A stretch of 64,000 nucleotides of DNA from Pycnopodia helianthoides (GCA_032158295.1 CM063256.1:13128953-13192952); one strand, 5' to 3'. Shown: positions 9,001 to 19,659, counted from the stretch's first letter. Program-made: numbers and translations. Notes: a model not told the origin generated them from the sequence alone.

Positions 9001-11318
9001 ATCAACATGTATTTCTTAGTCCAATATTAACCATGGTTGGGTAGTTTTTTTTACCGTACTCTCCAACTCATCTATCTTACTACAGTACTTGTATCTAGCT
9101 CACAGCAAACCCTTTTCTGTTTGCCGGAGGATGCAACTCCTATGTTCAGCTTGAGACTTCACGATTATAACGATCAAGAGTGAACGGATAAACAGCCCCA
9201 TTGTGCTCAAAAGTCAACAAAACACGACTTCGTTGTAATTTGGCATAGAAAGTGACACAGGGAATCGGAAATGAGGAAGAGCCTGTTTGTAAAACCATTG
9301 TATACTTGTAGTAAATTATATATACGATTGAAGGCTGTGTTTTTCATTCCTGTCTTGATTTATGCTGACCTGGATTCTTAAGGGTCGATCCTTGGAAACG
9401 GAAACGAAGCTGAATAAATATTTAGGGACGATTACAACTACATACATGAACTAAGTAGTTCAGCAGACTATACAATTGGACGTCTAGCAAACATCCAAAT
9501 AATTCCTACCACAGAAAATCATTTAATACAAAATATAATGATCATAAATGTTTTTTTTACATCAGTGTTAAGTACACTTTTCATGTTACTCTGTGCATTT
9601 CGAAATTTAAACCTTACCAAACTGCAGAAAACTTTTATTTTCTCTGAATATTTTCCGGACACATTCAGTTTATGTGAAAGTAACAATAATTATGGAGGTC
9701 GAAAAATGGACATCTGCTTTTTTGCTTTCTAAATTATGAAAAACCAGATTGAACGTTGTTTTCTGGTGCATTTTCAACTTTTATGCTTTTCGTCCCCCTG
9801 AAAAGGAGATTAAACATTTTCGTAGTATTCATTTTTCTACTTTTTAACTTTCCAGTTTCGAGGAAAGCAGGTTTTACTTATTCACCTATCACTTACGGTC
9901 GAAAAGTGGACATTTGCTTTTGGGTTTCCTAGAAGCAGAAAAGCAGGTTGAACGTTTGAGATAAATCTATTTTTCTACTTTTTTGCTAGCCGCAAAAAGC
10001 AGATTGGACGTTTTGACACAGTGGCAAAAAAGCGGACATCTGCTTTTACTGGTTTCCAAAAACCCGAAAAGCCGATCGTACGTTTTGGACCATTTCATTT
10101 TTCTGCTTTCCTGCTTTCCGGAAAGTGGATCGAACGTTTTTCTAAACAGATCTCCCCTACTCGATAGGGGACACGCATTGGCAGTGGAGTCGTGCATTCG
10201 TTCGACAGGGGAGTACATTTAATTGCTAATGATAAGTGATGCATTTTTCTTTTGGTGCGTGAAACAGATGTCCACATTGAAACCTCTGTTAAAAAACTTC
10301 GATCCACTTTCCGGAAAGCAAGAAAGCAGAAAAAATGAAATGGTCCAAAACGTACGATCGGCCTTTCGGGTTTTTGGAAACCAGTAAAAGCACATATCCG
10401 CTTTTGTGTCAGCGTATTCGCCAAATTTTTCATACGTCGGCATACGCTAAGCTAAAACGTCAAGGTGTGACAGTGCCATAACTTAATGAAGGAGAATTGC
10501 ATCAGTATAAAAATTGCACTTGAATCTATTTCGAGTTCATCATCAGATCTACCTGTATCGAGGCTGTAACTACCTAATACTGAAATACAGTTATTATTAT
10601 TTTTATTTCCCGGGTTGGAAAAGAGTGAGATATGAACCTGCGACCTCAGGATTGACGTTAGCAAACACGTGTTGTCACATTTAATAGATAAAGCCAAATG
10701 CCACAATACCCGTACCTGCTTCCGTCGTTGCGAATCTCTCCGTTGCATCGGCTGTACGAGCCTCGCTAAGATTAGAAATATCTCCAGATGTCACTTCTAG
10801 GAGCAAAATATAATAATGTATTCGATAAAGAAAAAAGGCCTTCATTGGGCATTGTTATCTGGAAAAAAAAATCACCGGTAAATTTTTAAAGGGGAAAAAA
10901 CGAGTATTTAATTTAGAGGAGAAGTTTGATCTTGTTGTATCGACCTTGTGACGATAGCTTTAAACAAATTAAACTTACCATGAAGGAGTTCCACTAAGGC
11001 AGATACTGAAAATTTCAGCTCCTCCAACTCTCGTCTCATACCCCGTATCTCAGAGGTAACAATTTCCTGATTACTGGACACTCTTTCTTGCAACTCTTCT
11101 ACTTGAAGTCCTGTGTCTTTCACCTGATCGTTTGTATCTCTTAGTTCAATGTTAACCATGGTTAGGTAGATTGTTACCATACTCTCCAACTCATCTATCT
11201 TACTACTTGTATCTAGCTCACAGCAAACCTTTTTCTGATTGCCGGAGGATGCAACTCCTAGTTCAGCTTGAGATTTCACGATCATAACGATCAAGAGTGA
11301 ACGGATAAACAGCCCCAT
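5808..11318 (-). CDS. FReD-1: secreted coiled-coil fibrinogen-domain protein (ficolin/angiopoietin-like)
   Basis: Five-exon model on the minus strand: 10979-11318, 10716-10751, 7426-7562, 7035-7299, 5808-6064. It is 1035 nt in frame and predicts 344 aa. Exon 1 starts at ATG 11318 (AGCACAATGG context), with a hydrophobic signal peptide [14 protein letters not shown], an interchain-type CC pair (KKVCCEL) and a heptad coiled coil (IDELES... VEELQERV... RRELEELKF). The 36-nt exon 2 encodes a Thr-rich linker. Exons 3-5 form the FRe[35 protein letters not shown], then KDRDND (Ca site), GNCAQ and CHYCNLNG (second cysteine pair, one extra Cys), ending MKIRPTPQ. Known members are secreted oligomeric lectins of innate immunity; the ligand here is unknown. 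An alternative linker copy exists at 7855-7890. Decayed exon copies in intron 2 make the 5' choice uncertain. Confidence 0.75.
6078..6605 (-). mobile_element. 5'-truncated CR1/L2-type LINE in FReD-1 intron 4
   Basis: On the minus strand the fragment encodes the reverse-transcriptase tail typical of CR1/L2-like LINEs: LHWLPVRQRI, NNLAPSYLS, then AARLWNELPISFR and FKRKLKTHLFP. After the stop comes a short 3' UTR with GCGCTATATAAATGC, ending in an (AAT/AAC)n tail at about 6084-6134. Such microsatellite 3' ends are typical of these LINEs. The element is truncated at about 6600. It inserted in the same orientation as the gene. Confidence 0.8.
6084..6134. repeat. ATA/ACA trinucleotide microsatellite
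   Basis: A run of TAA units interrupted by AACAAT, forming the 3' tail of the LINE fragment next to it. Confidence 0.85.
7035..7299 (-). CDS. FReD-1 exon 4 (core of FReD)
   Basis: A 265-nt exon with acceptor TTGCTAG before GTTTTCCAG and a GTAATA donor. It encodes [20 protein letters not shown], then [30 protein letters not shown] and [12 protein letters not shown]. The frame is open throughout. The FReD-2 equivalent lost 1 nt. Confidence 0.88.
7426..7562 (-). CDS. FReD-1 exon 3 (start of FReD)
   Basis: A 137-nt exon with acceptor TTTTGTACAG and donor ACG|GTAAG. It encodes [14 protein letters not shown], then [23 protein letters not shown]. The two cysteines are the first FReD disulfide pair. 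Phase 1 in and phase 0 out match its neighbours. Confidence 0.88.
7690..7845 (-). repeat. tRNA-derived SINE remnant in a FReD intron
   Basis: On the minus strand a tRNA-like B-box region (GGTCGCAGGTTCATATCTC in sister copies) is followed by a body ending near AATAATAATAACTG. Sister copies lie in each tandem unit (about 10560-10700, 21340-21480, 23560-23700, 25790-25925, 28010-28150, 43570-43710). A better preserved head is near 52190-52260 in FReD-4 intron 1. These copies spread by tandem duplication and not by independent insertion. Confidence 0.5.
7855..7890 (-). CDS. Extra 36-nt linker exon (exon 2 copy)
   Basis: A TACAG acceptor and a GTACGG donor frame 36 nt encoding a Thr-rich linker ([12 protein letters not shown]). 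It is phase 1 on both sides, so it can be included or skipped without breaking frame. It sits next to a decayed exon 1 (8225-8510) and could serve as a second linker in FReD-1 transcripts. Confidence 0.5.
8225..8647 (-). pseudogene. Chimeric relic: FReD exon 3 fused to a headless exon 1
   Basis: On the minus strand 8647 to about 8511 is a good copy of exon 3 ([12 protein letters not shown]). It runs directly into the middle of exon 1 (CAAGCTGATATCC..GGCAATCAG) without its donor GTAAG. The exon 1 part has lost its signal peptide. It carries an in-frame TAA at 8349-8351 (CAA to TAA compared with 10979-11318) but still ends in the normal donor at 8220-8224. The two pieces are out of frame. This is best explained by unequal recombination between neighbouring FReD units. 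Confidence 0.8.
8870..9201 (-). pseudogene. Decayed exon 1 plus exon 2 copy
   Basis: Near 8890-8925 an exon 2 copy has lost about 40 bp, including its splice donor, compared with 19620-19695. At about 9030-9201 an exon 1 copy starts well (ATG 9201, [19 protein letters not shown]). A 1-nt insertion after GCTGAAC then shifts the frame to an early stop, and the coiled-coil part is deleted. Sister relics lie at 19815-19987 and 42040-42209. Confidence 0.75.
9690..10440. repeat. Palindromic modular repeat, copy 1 of 6
   Basis: Arms at about 10028-10142 and 10293-10408 pair over about 115 bp around a spacer of about 150 bp. To the left lie several degenerate copies of a roughly 50-bp module, of form GGACATCTGCTTTT..GGTTTCC..CAGATTGAACGTTT (near 9707, 9907, 9966, 10033, 10090). 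The frames on both strands here are by-products of the palindrome. Other copies: 20806-21186, 23030-23410, 25255-25635, 27477-27857, 43036-43416. Confidence 0.8.
10716..10751 (-). CDS. FReD-1 exon 2 (Thr-rich linker)
   Basis: 36 nt between a TACAG acceptor and a GTACGG donor, encoding [12 protein letters not shown] across the junctions. It lies 227 nt downstream of intact exon 1. Phase 1 on both sides joins exon 1 to exon 3 in frame. Confidence 0.65.
10979..11318 (-). CDS. FReD-1 exon 1 (signal peptide, cysteines, coiled coil)
   Basis: An intact first exon from ATG 11318 to ELLHG before donor GTAAGTTT. Residues 1-20 are a signal peptide. KKVCCEL gives two adjacent cysteines suited to chain linking. 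The rest is heptad-rich ([26 protein letters not shown]). It has CAA where the array copies have TAA. Confidence 0.75.
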
Positions 11319-11415
11319 TGTGCTCAAAAGTCAACAAAACACGACTTCGTTGTAATTTGGCATAGAAAGTGACACAGTGAATTGGAAATGAGGAAGAGCG
11401 TGTTTGTAAAACCAA

Positions 11416-11421
11416 TATATA
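11416..11421 (-). promoter_or_regulatory. TATA-like box of FReD-1
   Basis: TATATATTGG on the minus strand lies about 100 bp upstream of ATG 11318. The same box lies at the same distance from the two other intact exon 1 copies (29059-29064 and 44618-44623). The stop-bearing array copies have TATACAATGG instead, although the decayed copy at 19987 keeps TATATA. The role is inferred. Confidence 0.45.
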
Positions 11422-11429
11422 CTCGTAGT

Positions 11430-13870
11430 AAATGTGATTGAAGGCTGTGTTTTTCATTCCTGTCTTGATTTATGCTGACCTGGATTATTAGGGGTCAATC
11501 CCTAGAAACGGAAACGAAGCTGAATAAATATTTAGGGACGATTACAACTACATACATGAACTAAGTAGTTCAGCAGACTATACAATTGGACGTCTAGTAA
11601 ACATCCAAATAATTCCTACCACAGAAAATCTGAACACGGAGGACCATTTAATACAAAATATAATGACCATATTTTTTTTTTTACATCAGTGTTAAGTACA
11701 CTTCTCTTGTTACTCTGTGCATTTCGAAATTTAAACCTTACCAAACTGCAGAAAACTTTTATTTTCTCTGAATATTTCCCGGACACATTCAGTTTATGTA
11801 AAGTTAATAATTTTTGGTTGTCGAATCACGTCCAAACAGAGCTGTTTGGCACAATACTTGCTCAGCACCGAAACATTTGATCTTATAAACATCGTCGAAT
11901 TGACTCATTTCTGAAGACGATCGTAGAATACTGATCATAGAGTCGAGTTGTATATCTCTGACTCGTGTTATTTTTACCACACTAATGTTTGCCACAGTGC
12001 ACTGTTGAGACTGATAGGGTGGCTTTACGAGAAGAAGGCAGTAAAGTTTCCTTTCCTCATTCACATGTGTTTGTACATTAACACCCCTGCCGTTGATACA
12101 TCCGGCGAATTGCCATGAATTGAATTTCATGTTTGAAGTCATGCGTTAATAGTGAGTGATTGTGATCTGTTAACATCACATAGGGTTCTGGCTACCAGCA
12201 ATGAGGCCAAGTTGATGAACGTTGGCCTTCAAGTTGCATCCTATCTGGCTTAGAGGGATGCATCCGCATACGCCTTTCTAAATATTAATGCATGACGTCA
12301 TCAATGCAATCCAAAACGAGGCTACAGGCGCAGTGCCACATAGTGATCACAGATTTCGCGGCTGTGTTTGGTTGCTTGAAATATGGAGTGGGGCTTACTG
12401 GATCGGTGTATTGGTGTCACTGCGCCGGTAGCCTCATTTTGGATTACAATGATGACGTCATGCATAAATATTAAGACAGACGTATAATGGTCGTATCCGA
12501 TTTAGGAAAAACAAAAAAAACAAACAAACAGGGGCTATATTGACGTATGCGTCTCTAGAGGACACACAAACGAAGTGTCCTTCAAATATCATGCCTTTTG
12601 CAAGTCCTCATTATATATATTTATTCGCGTGTCCCTAAATCGTAATCCTTTACTCAGACTTATATTGTGGGTCCTCGTTAACTTTGTCCTTTATGTGTCG
12701 TCTAGAGACATTACTCATTGCACACATTGTTTCACCAATAACTCAACAACACACTTAAACAGTGACCCTTGGGGTCAAAGCAGCAGAGTTCGAGGGTATG
12801 AGGTTTGTGGGGATTGATGACGTTAACGAAATACTAATCAACCAAAAAATAAGGGCAAGAACAGTGTTGGCAGCCAAAGTTTGAAGATTCAAAGTGAATT
12901 TTTGGGGCATTTTAAAGTGTGCCGATTCAATTTATTTTTGTATACTTTCGGTATAGTTTAATACGATGAGGTCGTTGTACTTTCGGTTTGAGTCTGTATC
13001 GAAACGGGGAAAAAATCTCTGTCAGCGAATTGTCTTGGCTCTCAACAGATTGTTAACAGACTGCCGCTTCCAGAAAGCCCCGCCTTCTGGAGAGACAAGT
13101 ACATGGTTTGAGGGTGGGGTGTTATGAGTCAATTTTAATTGTTTAAAACGTGTGTTACAGACCATTACGTCCGAAGTAGACTACGATGTCCGAAAACCGA
13201 TTTGATGTAGTATTGATATATATGTCTAACATGTCTCCCTACAGACTGAGACTTCACACTCGTAATAACAAGCGTGAGTAAGACAAACGGCCTCATGCCG
13301 ATCAACATTTGCTTAATTTCTTGGCTTGATGTTTCAAATATACAGATCTATATATCTTTAGGTCTTTTTAAATACTTCCTGTTGTATATTATGAATAAAC
13401 TGTCCAAGTAATTCAAGTGTTTTCAAGTGTTATTGGGTCAACACATGGTTCGGTTTCAGAAAAGTGAATTCAATTAAACTTATAGTATTGATAAAACATC
13501 CCATACAATTCAACTGTGATTTAATGTTGTCATGATTTAGTGGAATCACTAAAACTGACCCACTATTTCGTGTCCGTTTATTTCGAATACTGAAATCAAA
13601 ATAAACCACGGTGGGTTTTTTGAAGGGTCTCTATATTTATGCATCTTTGTTATTAAATTTAACTGTGTTTTTAACGAACAAATTTCTCGACTGGATTGTT
13701 GTTGTTTTTTTAATTTTATGTAATGAATCTTCAATACTTTATGAACTTGGCAATTGTAGTTTTGACATGGCTAGCTATAGCCTGGACGACCATCAAGTTT
13801 GGGATTAACTACAGCGCAATACTGAGAAACGTGTAATGAATGGTGCATGCTCGCCAAATACACTGAGTGG
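11430..13870. repeat. FReD-1 5' flank, duplicated intergenic DNA
   Basis: Apart from the MITE at 12269-12484 I see no gene. Long parts are repeated upstream of the FReD-2 and FReD-3 first exons (about 29100-30310 and 44660-45870), for instance GGGATGCATCCGCA, CATGCCTTTTGCAAGTCC and GGGTCCTC. A weaker copy of the distal part lies at 2280-3000. Confidence 0.6.
12269..12484. mobile_element. 216-bp MITE with TACG ends and an empty site
   Basis: The terminal inverted repeats start TACGCCTTTCTAAATATT and end in the inverse of TACGTCTGTCTTAATATT. They run through ATGCATGACGTCAT and CAAAACGAGGCTAC, about 55-60 bp. The homologous flanks near 29905 and 45463 read GCATCCGCAGAATGGTCG with no insert, giving an empty-site comparison. 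It has no coding capacity. Confidence 0.8.
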
Positions 13871-15285
13871 TCGATATTTATCTTGCACAATATTGTACGA
13901 ACTAGAACTTATAAACCTGGATCTGGCACAAGCCAAAGTCAATTCTCGTCTGACAGCAGAGTCATTCTCCCCAGCACTTACATACATGTATAATTATAAA
14001 TCAAAATAACAAAAAATTGGTCTAAGTAAAAACAAGTGATCGTTTAAAACAAAATAAAATGCAGCAAGGGGAGATCACCAAGGGACACTGCAGCAGAATT
14101 GGGACACATTGTAAAAAACAAGGCTGCTGCAAGCTGCTTACCAACCTAAAAGAGCACGTTTATGGCCTGACGTTTCTATTCCATAAGAGGCTGTCTCACA
14201 ATGTTCACACAACACACAATTACAACTGTAATGAGTGAACACATGTCCAGTATATTTTTTGTATTTATCGCTCAAAAAAGTTTACATCCAACTTATTAAA
14301 AATAATGAGAAGAAGGTAATCCTTTGTGGAAGAAACTGTAAATCCTTCTAAGAGGCCTACATTGAACGAAAAAATATCCACATAATAAGAATTCTAGTCA
14401 ATTGTAAATAATTGTTGATTACGTTTAATATACCATGATCTCACATACGTGCTTTTTAGAAGAAAGATTGTAAGTCCTTTACATATATATTTTTAAGGCT
14501 TCTTTTGTAAAAAACAAAAAAACAAATTAGGTTTTGTGAGAGTAAGTTCAATATAATTCTCTACTTAACACAAAAAGTAATATATAAACGGAACGAAATA
14601 GATCCACATAATAAAAATAGTAATTCGTAACGTCTAATTGTTGTGTACAATTAATATATCAAGATCAAAAATGTAATCTGGTTGGTACGTGCTTTCTAGA
14701 CGGAAGATTGTCAGTCTTTCATATTTGGTTAGGGCTACTTATAATATCGGCACCCCGAACAAAGACATTGACAAAATAGGGAGACCGCCAACATAGGCTA
14801 GATAGGTCAGTTGGTAGAGCGCCGGTACGTTAATCCGGAGGTCGTTTGTTCAAATCCCGGTCCAGTCAATTTATTTTTTCTTTGTTCAACTCCATGCTAC
14901 TTATAATTCAAAATGTTCGTTGTTTGTTTTTAGTTGTTTGTTTGTTTTGTGTGTTTTTTGAGAGAGAGAGGGGGGGGGTGGGGGGATCGGAGAGCAAGTT
15001 CAATATAATCCTGTACTTAACAACACTGTCCAACCAACATGAGAATATTCCATCACTTGAGGTTATCCTGTTTAAGTTCAGATTGAAATGGAAAACAAAA
15101 TGCACACAGTTGTCAAGGAAAGTATTTACTTTGCTTTACGATAACGGCGATAAAAATATTCAATGGTGGGTTAAAGGTTATTTTGCCAACTTTGAAGAAT
15201 TTCAAACGGAAACTATTTATCTCGAGGATTGGTACTGGTATGAGTTTAATTAGTGAGCGGCAACATAGTGAGTGGTATGGTGTTA
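13870..15285 (-). repeat. FReD-2 3' flank, duplicated DNA
   Basis: A diverged copy of the 4840-5807 block (ATCTGGCACAAGCC, GGCTGCTGCAAGC, GTGCTTTCTAGACGGAAG). A second, partial copy of its inner part (14450-14590 against 14600-14740) gives a local duplication. It also holds the SINE at 14748-14892 and a GA/G run near 14959-14985. No gene is seen. Confidence 0.55.
14748..14892 (+). repeat. tRNA-derived SINE, plus strand
   Basis: A leader containing GACATTGACAAAATAGGGAG precedes a tRNA-like region (AGGTCAGTTGGTAGAGC, then TTAATCCGGAGGTCG, then TTCAAATCCC), then TCTTTGTTCAAC. The same three-part order recurs at 62458-62605. A stem can be drawn but the acceptor has mismatches, so a functional tRNA gene is unlikely. 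Confidence 0.75.
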
Positions 15286-15539
15286 TTATTGTCGAGTGGG
15301 TCGTATTTTCATCTCTGAGGTTTTGAGTGAGTAATTTAACCCCTTCCAGTGATACCAAAGAACTCCCTGCCAATGTTCAGTCGTGATCCCACGGAGATAC
15401 ACCCCGTTAAGATTAGAATACCCGCAGTACTTGTACCACCAGGCGCCGTGGAATGTCTGGGCACAGTTCCTGCTGTCTGCATCGTTGTCTCGGTCTTTAG
15501 TAGAGAACTGATTGTTGTTGTGGTAGCTCAGCGAGTTAC
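15286..15539 (-). CDS. FReD-2 exon 5
   Basis: 254 nt, open, with acceptor TTTGTTTCAG. It encodes [19 protein letters not shown], then [33 protein letters not shown] and [12 protein letters not shown] before TAA. It has all family landmarks, but the frameshift in exon 4 lies upstream. Confidence 0.8.
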
Positions 15540-17077
15540 CTGAAACAAAGAAAGCTGCTTTAAAATTTTACAGGACGTGCGAGAAAAACGAAAGCTTTTA
15601 TTTTTATGGATTTTTTTTCTCTCTCGTGAAGCCTGGTATTGAAGTACTATTTTTTGTCGAATGTTCAACTGTAACAACGTACTACAGCAACAATTTTGAA
15701 ACATATGGATTTATTGAATTGTCTTCGCAACCAATGACTCTTCTGAGTATGAAACATTTGTTTACCCTCTTAAAGGTAAAGGTAGGGTCAAAGATTGGTA
15801 ACTACTCCAAATAGTAAAGACCACAAAACTTATTTGGGAAGAAGCACTGCGTCTGTTGGTATAATAAACTATTTTGAGACAGGATTCCCCCGAGGTATTT
15901 TTGTTTGGAAATTTGTCAACCGAAAACCTTTGAATACGACAAACTATTCATGTACAAATTGATTCTGGGATTTCTGAGGGTTGGTGTCCGTTCGCGAATG
16001 CTGCTGCCAGATATACTGTTGGTACCCGCTGTAACCTCGCTAAGCATGGATGGATTCGACATTCTTTTGAAAAAGACTATTTATTCTGTTTTTGGAAGCG
16101 AGTAGACACTGAAATCAGCTGTAACGTTCACACTTGACTTTTATTGTATCTTTCTTACAATTTTGCCCATAACATTGAACTACATTGACAGTCTATGAGC
16201 CTACCTATGAGCCGAACAAATTAACATTAAACATGTATGTTTTCTCGAAAACTGTGTATTTAATCACTGCCCAATGTGTACAATCGAAGACAGCGTCATT
16301 GATTTGAATTCCTTACTTTGAACAAAAAAGACCCATTAGAAAGGTACGGAGCCCGGGAAAGGACAGTGGATGAAAAAAACTATGGAGCGCCAATTATTGC
16401 GCACGGTTTAGTAATCCGTTCGAACGAATTAGGGTTAGCCAAAACATGAAATGGGAAATGGTACTGCATGCATGCGGACGATCAACTCAAAACAACACTT
16501 ACGTTTTTGATGGCAGAAGGGCCGAGACGCAAGTAGTTTTTGAAAGTTTAACAAATGTGGATCCAGGAACACGCAAGCATAACACTTGTTCAATTTGTAT
16601 TACATTATAAAATTATAAAAATGTAATTTATCTATGCATAAATGTACGACCGTTATACCATGGAGGTACCATGGTTATACAGTTTTTTTTGTTTTTTTTC
16701 TTCATAACTTTTTGCGTCGCTGCAATCCGCCATCTTAAAGCAGTGTTGTTGTTATAGTGGATGGTACGCATGCGTGCAGCACCATTTCATGCCTTGGCAA
16801 AACCGTGCGAACGGATTACTAATTCGTTCAAACGGATTGCTATAATTCGATCGAACGGAATATTTCAACCGTGCGAACAGACAACCAATTCGTTTGAGTG
16901 GATTCCTAATTCGTTCGAACGGATTACTAAACCATGCGAACGAATAAGCCTCCGCATATTGTTTTCTTACCACTGTCCCTTCCCGGGCTTCGTAGAAAGG
17001 CAAATTTTGGGCAAGTGCAAAAAATATTAAAACAACTTTTCTCAATATTTTACTTGGAAATGATACTGATTTATTAC
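15540..17077. other. FReD-2 intron 4
   Basis: Intronic DNA shared in part with FReD-3 (35032-36364) and FReD-4 (50314-51562). Blocks of about 100-200 bp near 16370-16500 and 16730-16990 repeat the motif ATTCGTTCGAACGGATT in both orientations, with GCGAACGGATTACTAA. This gives a degenerate inverted repeat around 16440-16930. No gene. Confidence 0.45.
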
Positions 17078-17338
17078 CTGCGGTTCCTGTGTAACTTCCC
17101 AAAGTCAGCCTGTAGTTGTCACTCACATCGGCGACGCTGAACGAGTCATATGCGGCATACCTGGATTCGTTTTCGAAGTCTGAGAGATCGATCCTGAGTT
17201 CGTACTCTCCCTGAGCGGTCAGACGGTGCAATTTGTCGTTTCCGAACCAAAACTCTCCCTCTAGATTCCCAAAGCCCGGCTGTAGCTGGAAAAGTCCAAA
17301 TAGAAATCGACACTTCCGTCCTGGCGCCGCTGGAAGAC
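17078..17338 (-). pseudogene. FReD-2 exon 4 with 1-nt deletion
   Basis: The downstream frame is normal ([39 protein letters not shown]). The upstream part [20 protein letters not shown] is in a different frame because one G is missing near 17273. The length of 261 nt, against the expected 262 for this allele type, confirms a single-base loss. Confidence 0.85.
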
Positions 17339-17629
17339 CTAGCAAAATATTGACGCTTTTCATCCATTTTTCATTAAAAAACAAAACAACAATAAAAACT
17401 GGCAGCACAAAGTTGAACTATGTGGCATTACAAGATAATAAAAATGAGTTAAAAACTAAAACTTGGTTATCGTGCTGGGAATTGTTGTAGTTGAGAGACT
17501 TCGACTTGTCAAACCAATCCCATAGCAACGTCTCCCCACAGTGCTCTCAGTATCCTCAGTAGTACTACACAAACGAAATACTCCCTTCCAGGTTTTTTTT
17601 ATTCACAAACATTCGCTCAGCCATGAAGA

Positions 17630-18960
17630 AATTAATGAACTTGAAGTGATCTTTAATAAGTCAGATCCCACCCCATTGACATTGCTGTACTGACTGAAAC
17701 CTGTCAATCAAACATGATCACTGATGACTACTTAGCAGTGAACGGCTTCCACATTTAATTTTACCAAAAATAAGAACTGAGAATTGTGGGTGGAGTAGCA
17801 ATCTACGTTAGAGACGACATCACTGCTACGGTTCTAACCAACGTTACGGTGCCTGCGAAGTTTGAATACTTCTGGTTAAAGGTCCGGCCTCACAGACTGC
17901 CACGTCAAGAATCAAGTGTTGTGATACGTGACGAAACATTCCACCAAAAGCTGAACATCAGCAGACTCTGGTTGATCAAATCGTCAGCACCCTTGATCTA
18001 CTTAAATCAACACCCAAACTTAGGTTTATGATACTAGTAGGAGACCTGAACAGAACTGACGCCTTCCCCATTATGCAGACTCTATGCCATGAAGCAAGTA
18101 GTCCACAAACCAACAAAAGACAATGTAATCTTGGACATTATAATCACTCACATTAAGAACATGTACAGTAGTCCGGTTGTAAGTACCCCGGTTGGTCGTA
18201 GTGACCATAGTCACCCAGTGGAGCAAAGATTGCAACTGGCGCTCACTTGAAATCTGTTAGACCACTCCCTAAACCGAGCATGCATGAATTTGGTATGGCT
18301 CACAAATGGGACGAGGTTCTAAATGCAACTTGTACTAGTGACAAATCAGATGCTTTTTATTCAACTATCATTGCTGCATTGGATCTCCACTTCCCAATCA
18401 AATTATTCAAACTTCACACTAACGACAAACCATGGATCACTCCTGAAATCAAAGACCTAATCAAAAAACGTCAGGTGCCACTTGCAGAGAACAACATTTT
18501 TCTTTGGCGTCTTCTCCGTAACAAAATCAGCCACGCCATCAGACGAGCCAAAAAGCCACTCTACCAAAATCGCCTTCAGGGCCTAAATAAAATCCAGTGA
18601 CCCATCAGGCGGCAAAATAATTCAAATGATAATCAATCAGATTCAGCAGCCTGTTGTGATTTCCGTCCCAGGCATACCCCAAAATGATGATGAAGCAAAT
18701 TGCAGAGGCAATTAACATTAACTTTGCGACTCATCGTGATCCGCTTGAACCAAGTAATAGAGCCATCCCTGGTGAAGGAACGGGCAGGTTTAAGGCCTGG
18801 GAAGTCCTGCACATGGATCTCTATACATTTTTCTCGGTAGATCATATTTGGAGATAAACCTGTTTTCATTGTGAATGATGAGGCTTTTGAGGTAGCTAGA
18901 ACTGATTTCGCCCGATGTGACAATAACTGCAGTACCAGACTATTTAACGTTCTGATATTT
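17630..18960 (+). mobile_element. Degenerate non-LTR retrotransposon (endonuclease part)
   Basis: The plus strand keeps pieces of an apurinic-type endonuclease: VLTET then DDYLAVNGFH, GGVAIYVRDDI near 17790, ILVGDLNRTDAFP near 18030, and KPWITPEIKDLIKKRQ near 18430-18480. Stops and frameshifts separate the pieces and no reverse transcriptase follows. It lies in FReD-2 intron 3, opposite to the gene. Its last 240 bp are also present at 40947-41190, where they mark the edge of the duplicated block. Confidence 0.75.
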
Positions 18961-19252
18961 TACTATAAGTTGTCTGGTGTCTATTGATCCAGTAGAATTG
19001 GCTCAAAACGATTAATGTACAATACACATGGAGATAAAATATCACTTTCCAGCCGCAATCCACAAGCACGAGAAGGTTAAAACTTGGTTAAAACTAAGAA
19101 AAGTTATAAAAACAACAGAGCCATCGACAAGGATGCCCTCGTTTTTAAAAACCCTATAGTCTTATTCAACTTGATCAAAATCCTTCTCTTTAGTGTACAA
19201 CTACATTCTTAGCGATAAATACTCTCATTCATTCACCAGCGTGTTATCTTAC

Positions 19253-19389
19253 CGTCCATCCACCACCGTCTGTCTCCATATCACAGTACACCTGGAAAGC
19301 CTCACCGGAGTCTAGAGGTTGAACCGTGTACACGCCACTCATCGATACACCCACCGCATGAATCTCTGAACAATCCTTTGGAAGGGCAA
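19253..19389 (-). CDS. FReD-2 exon 3
   Basis: 137 nt with donor ACG|GTAAG and acceptor TTTACAG. It encodes [20 protein letters not shown], then [15 protein letters not shown]. Almost identical to 41474-41610. Confidence 0.8.
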
Positions 19390-19659
19390 CTGTAAAGTAT
19401 GTACAAAATAAAACATAGCTTTTGTTATTCCCGTATCTGCAATTATTTTAATATTTGGTACGATCTTTTGTCCCCCAATCCTTTAAAATTGATTTACACC
19501 AGGTAAATATTTCAAATGAATTACTCTAGAGTTCATCATCAGAACTGCACGTATCCGAAGGGATATGAACCCGCGACCTAAGGATTGACATTAACAAGCA
19601 TTCTCCTCCCCGAGCCACTGAACTATTTTTATGTATATAAAAAGCCACAATACCCTTAC

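Noticed and set aside
11319..11327. Earlier start of FReD-1 exon 1 (three extra residues)
   Set aside because: The codon is TTG. ATG at 11318 has a good context and begins the signal peptide directly. The same holds for 28962 and 44521.
14795..14870. Possible tRNA gene (Asn/Val-like)
   Set aside because: Part of a longer unit repeated at 62458-62605 with the same leader and tail. The acceptor stem has mismatches, so a tRNA-derived SINE is the better call.
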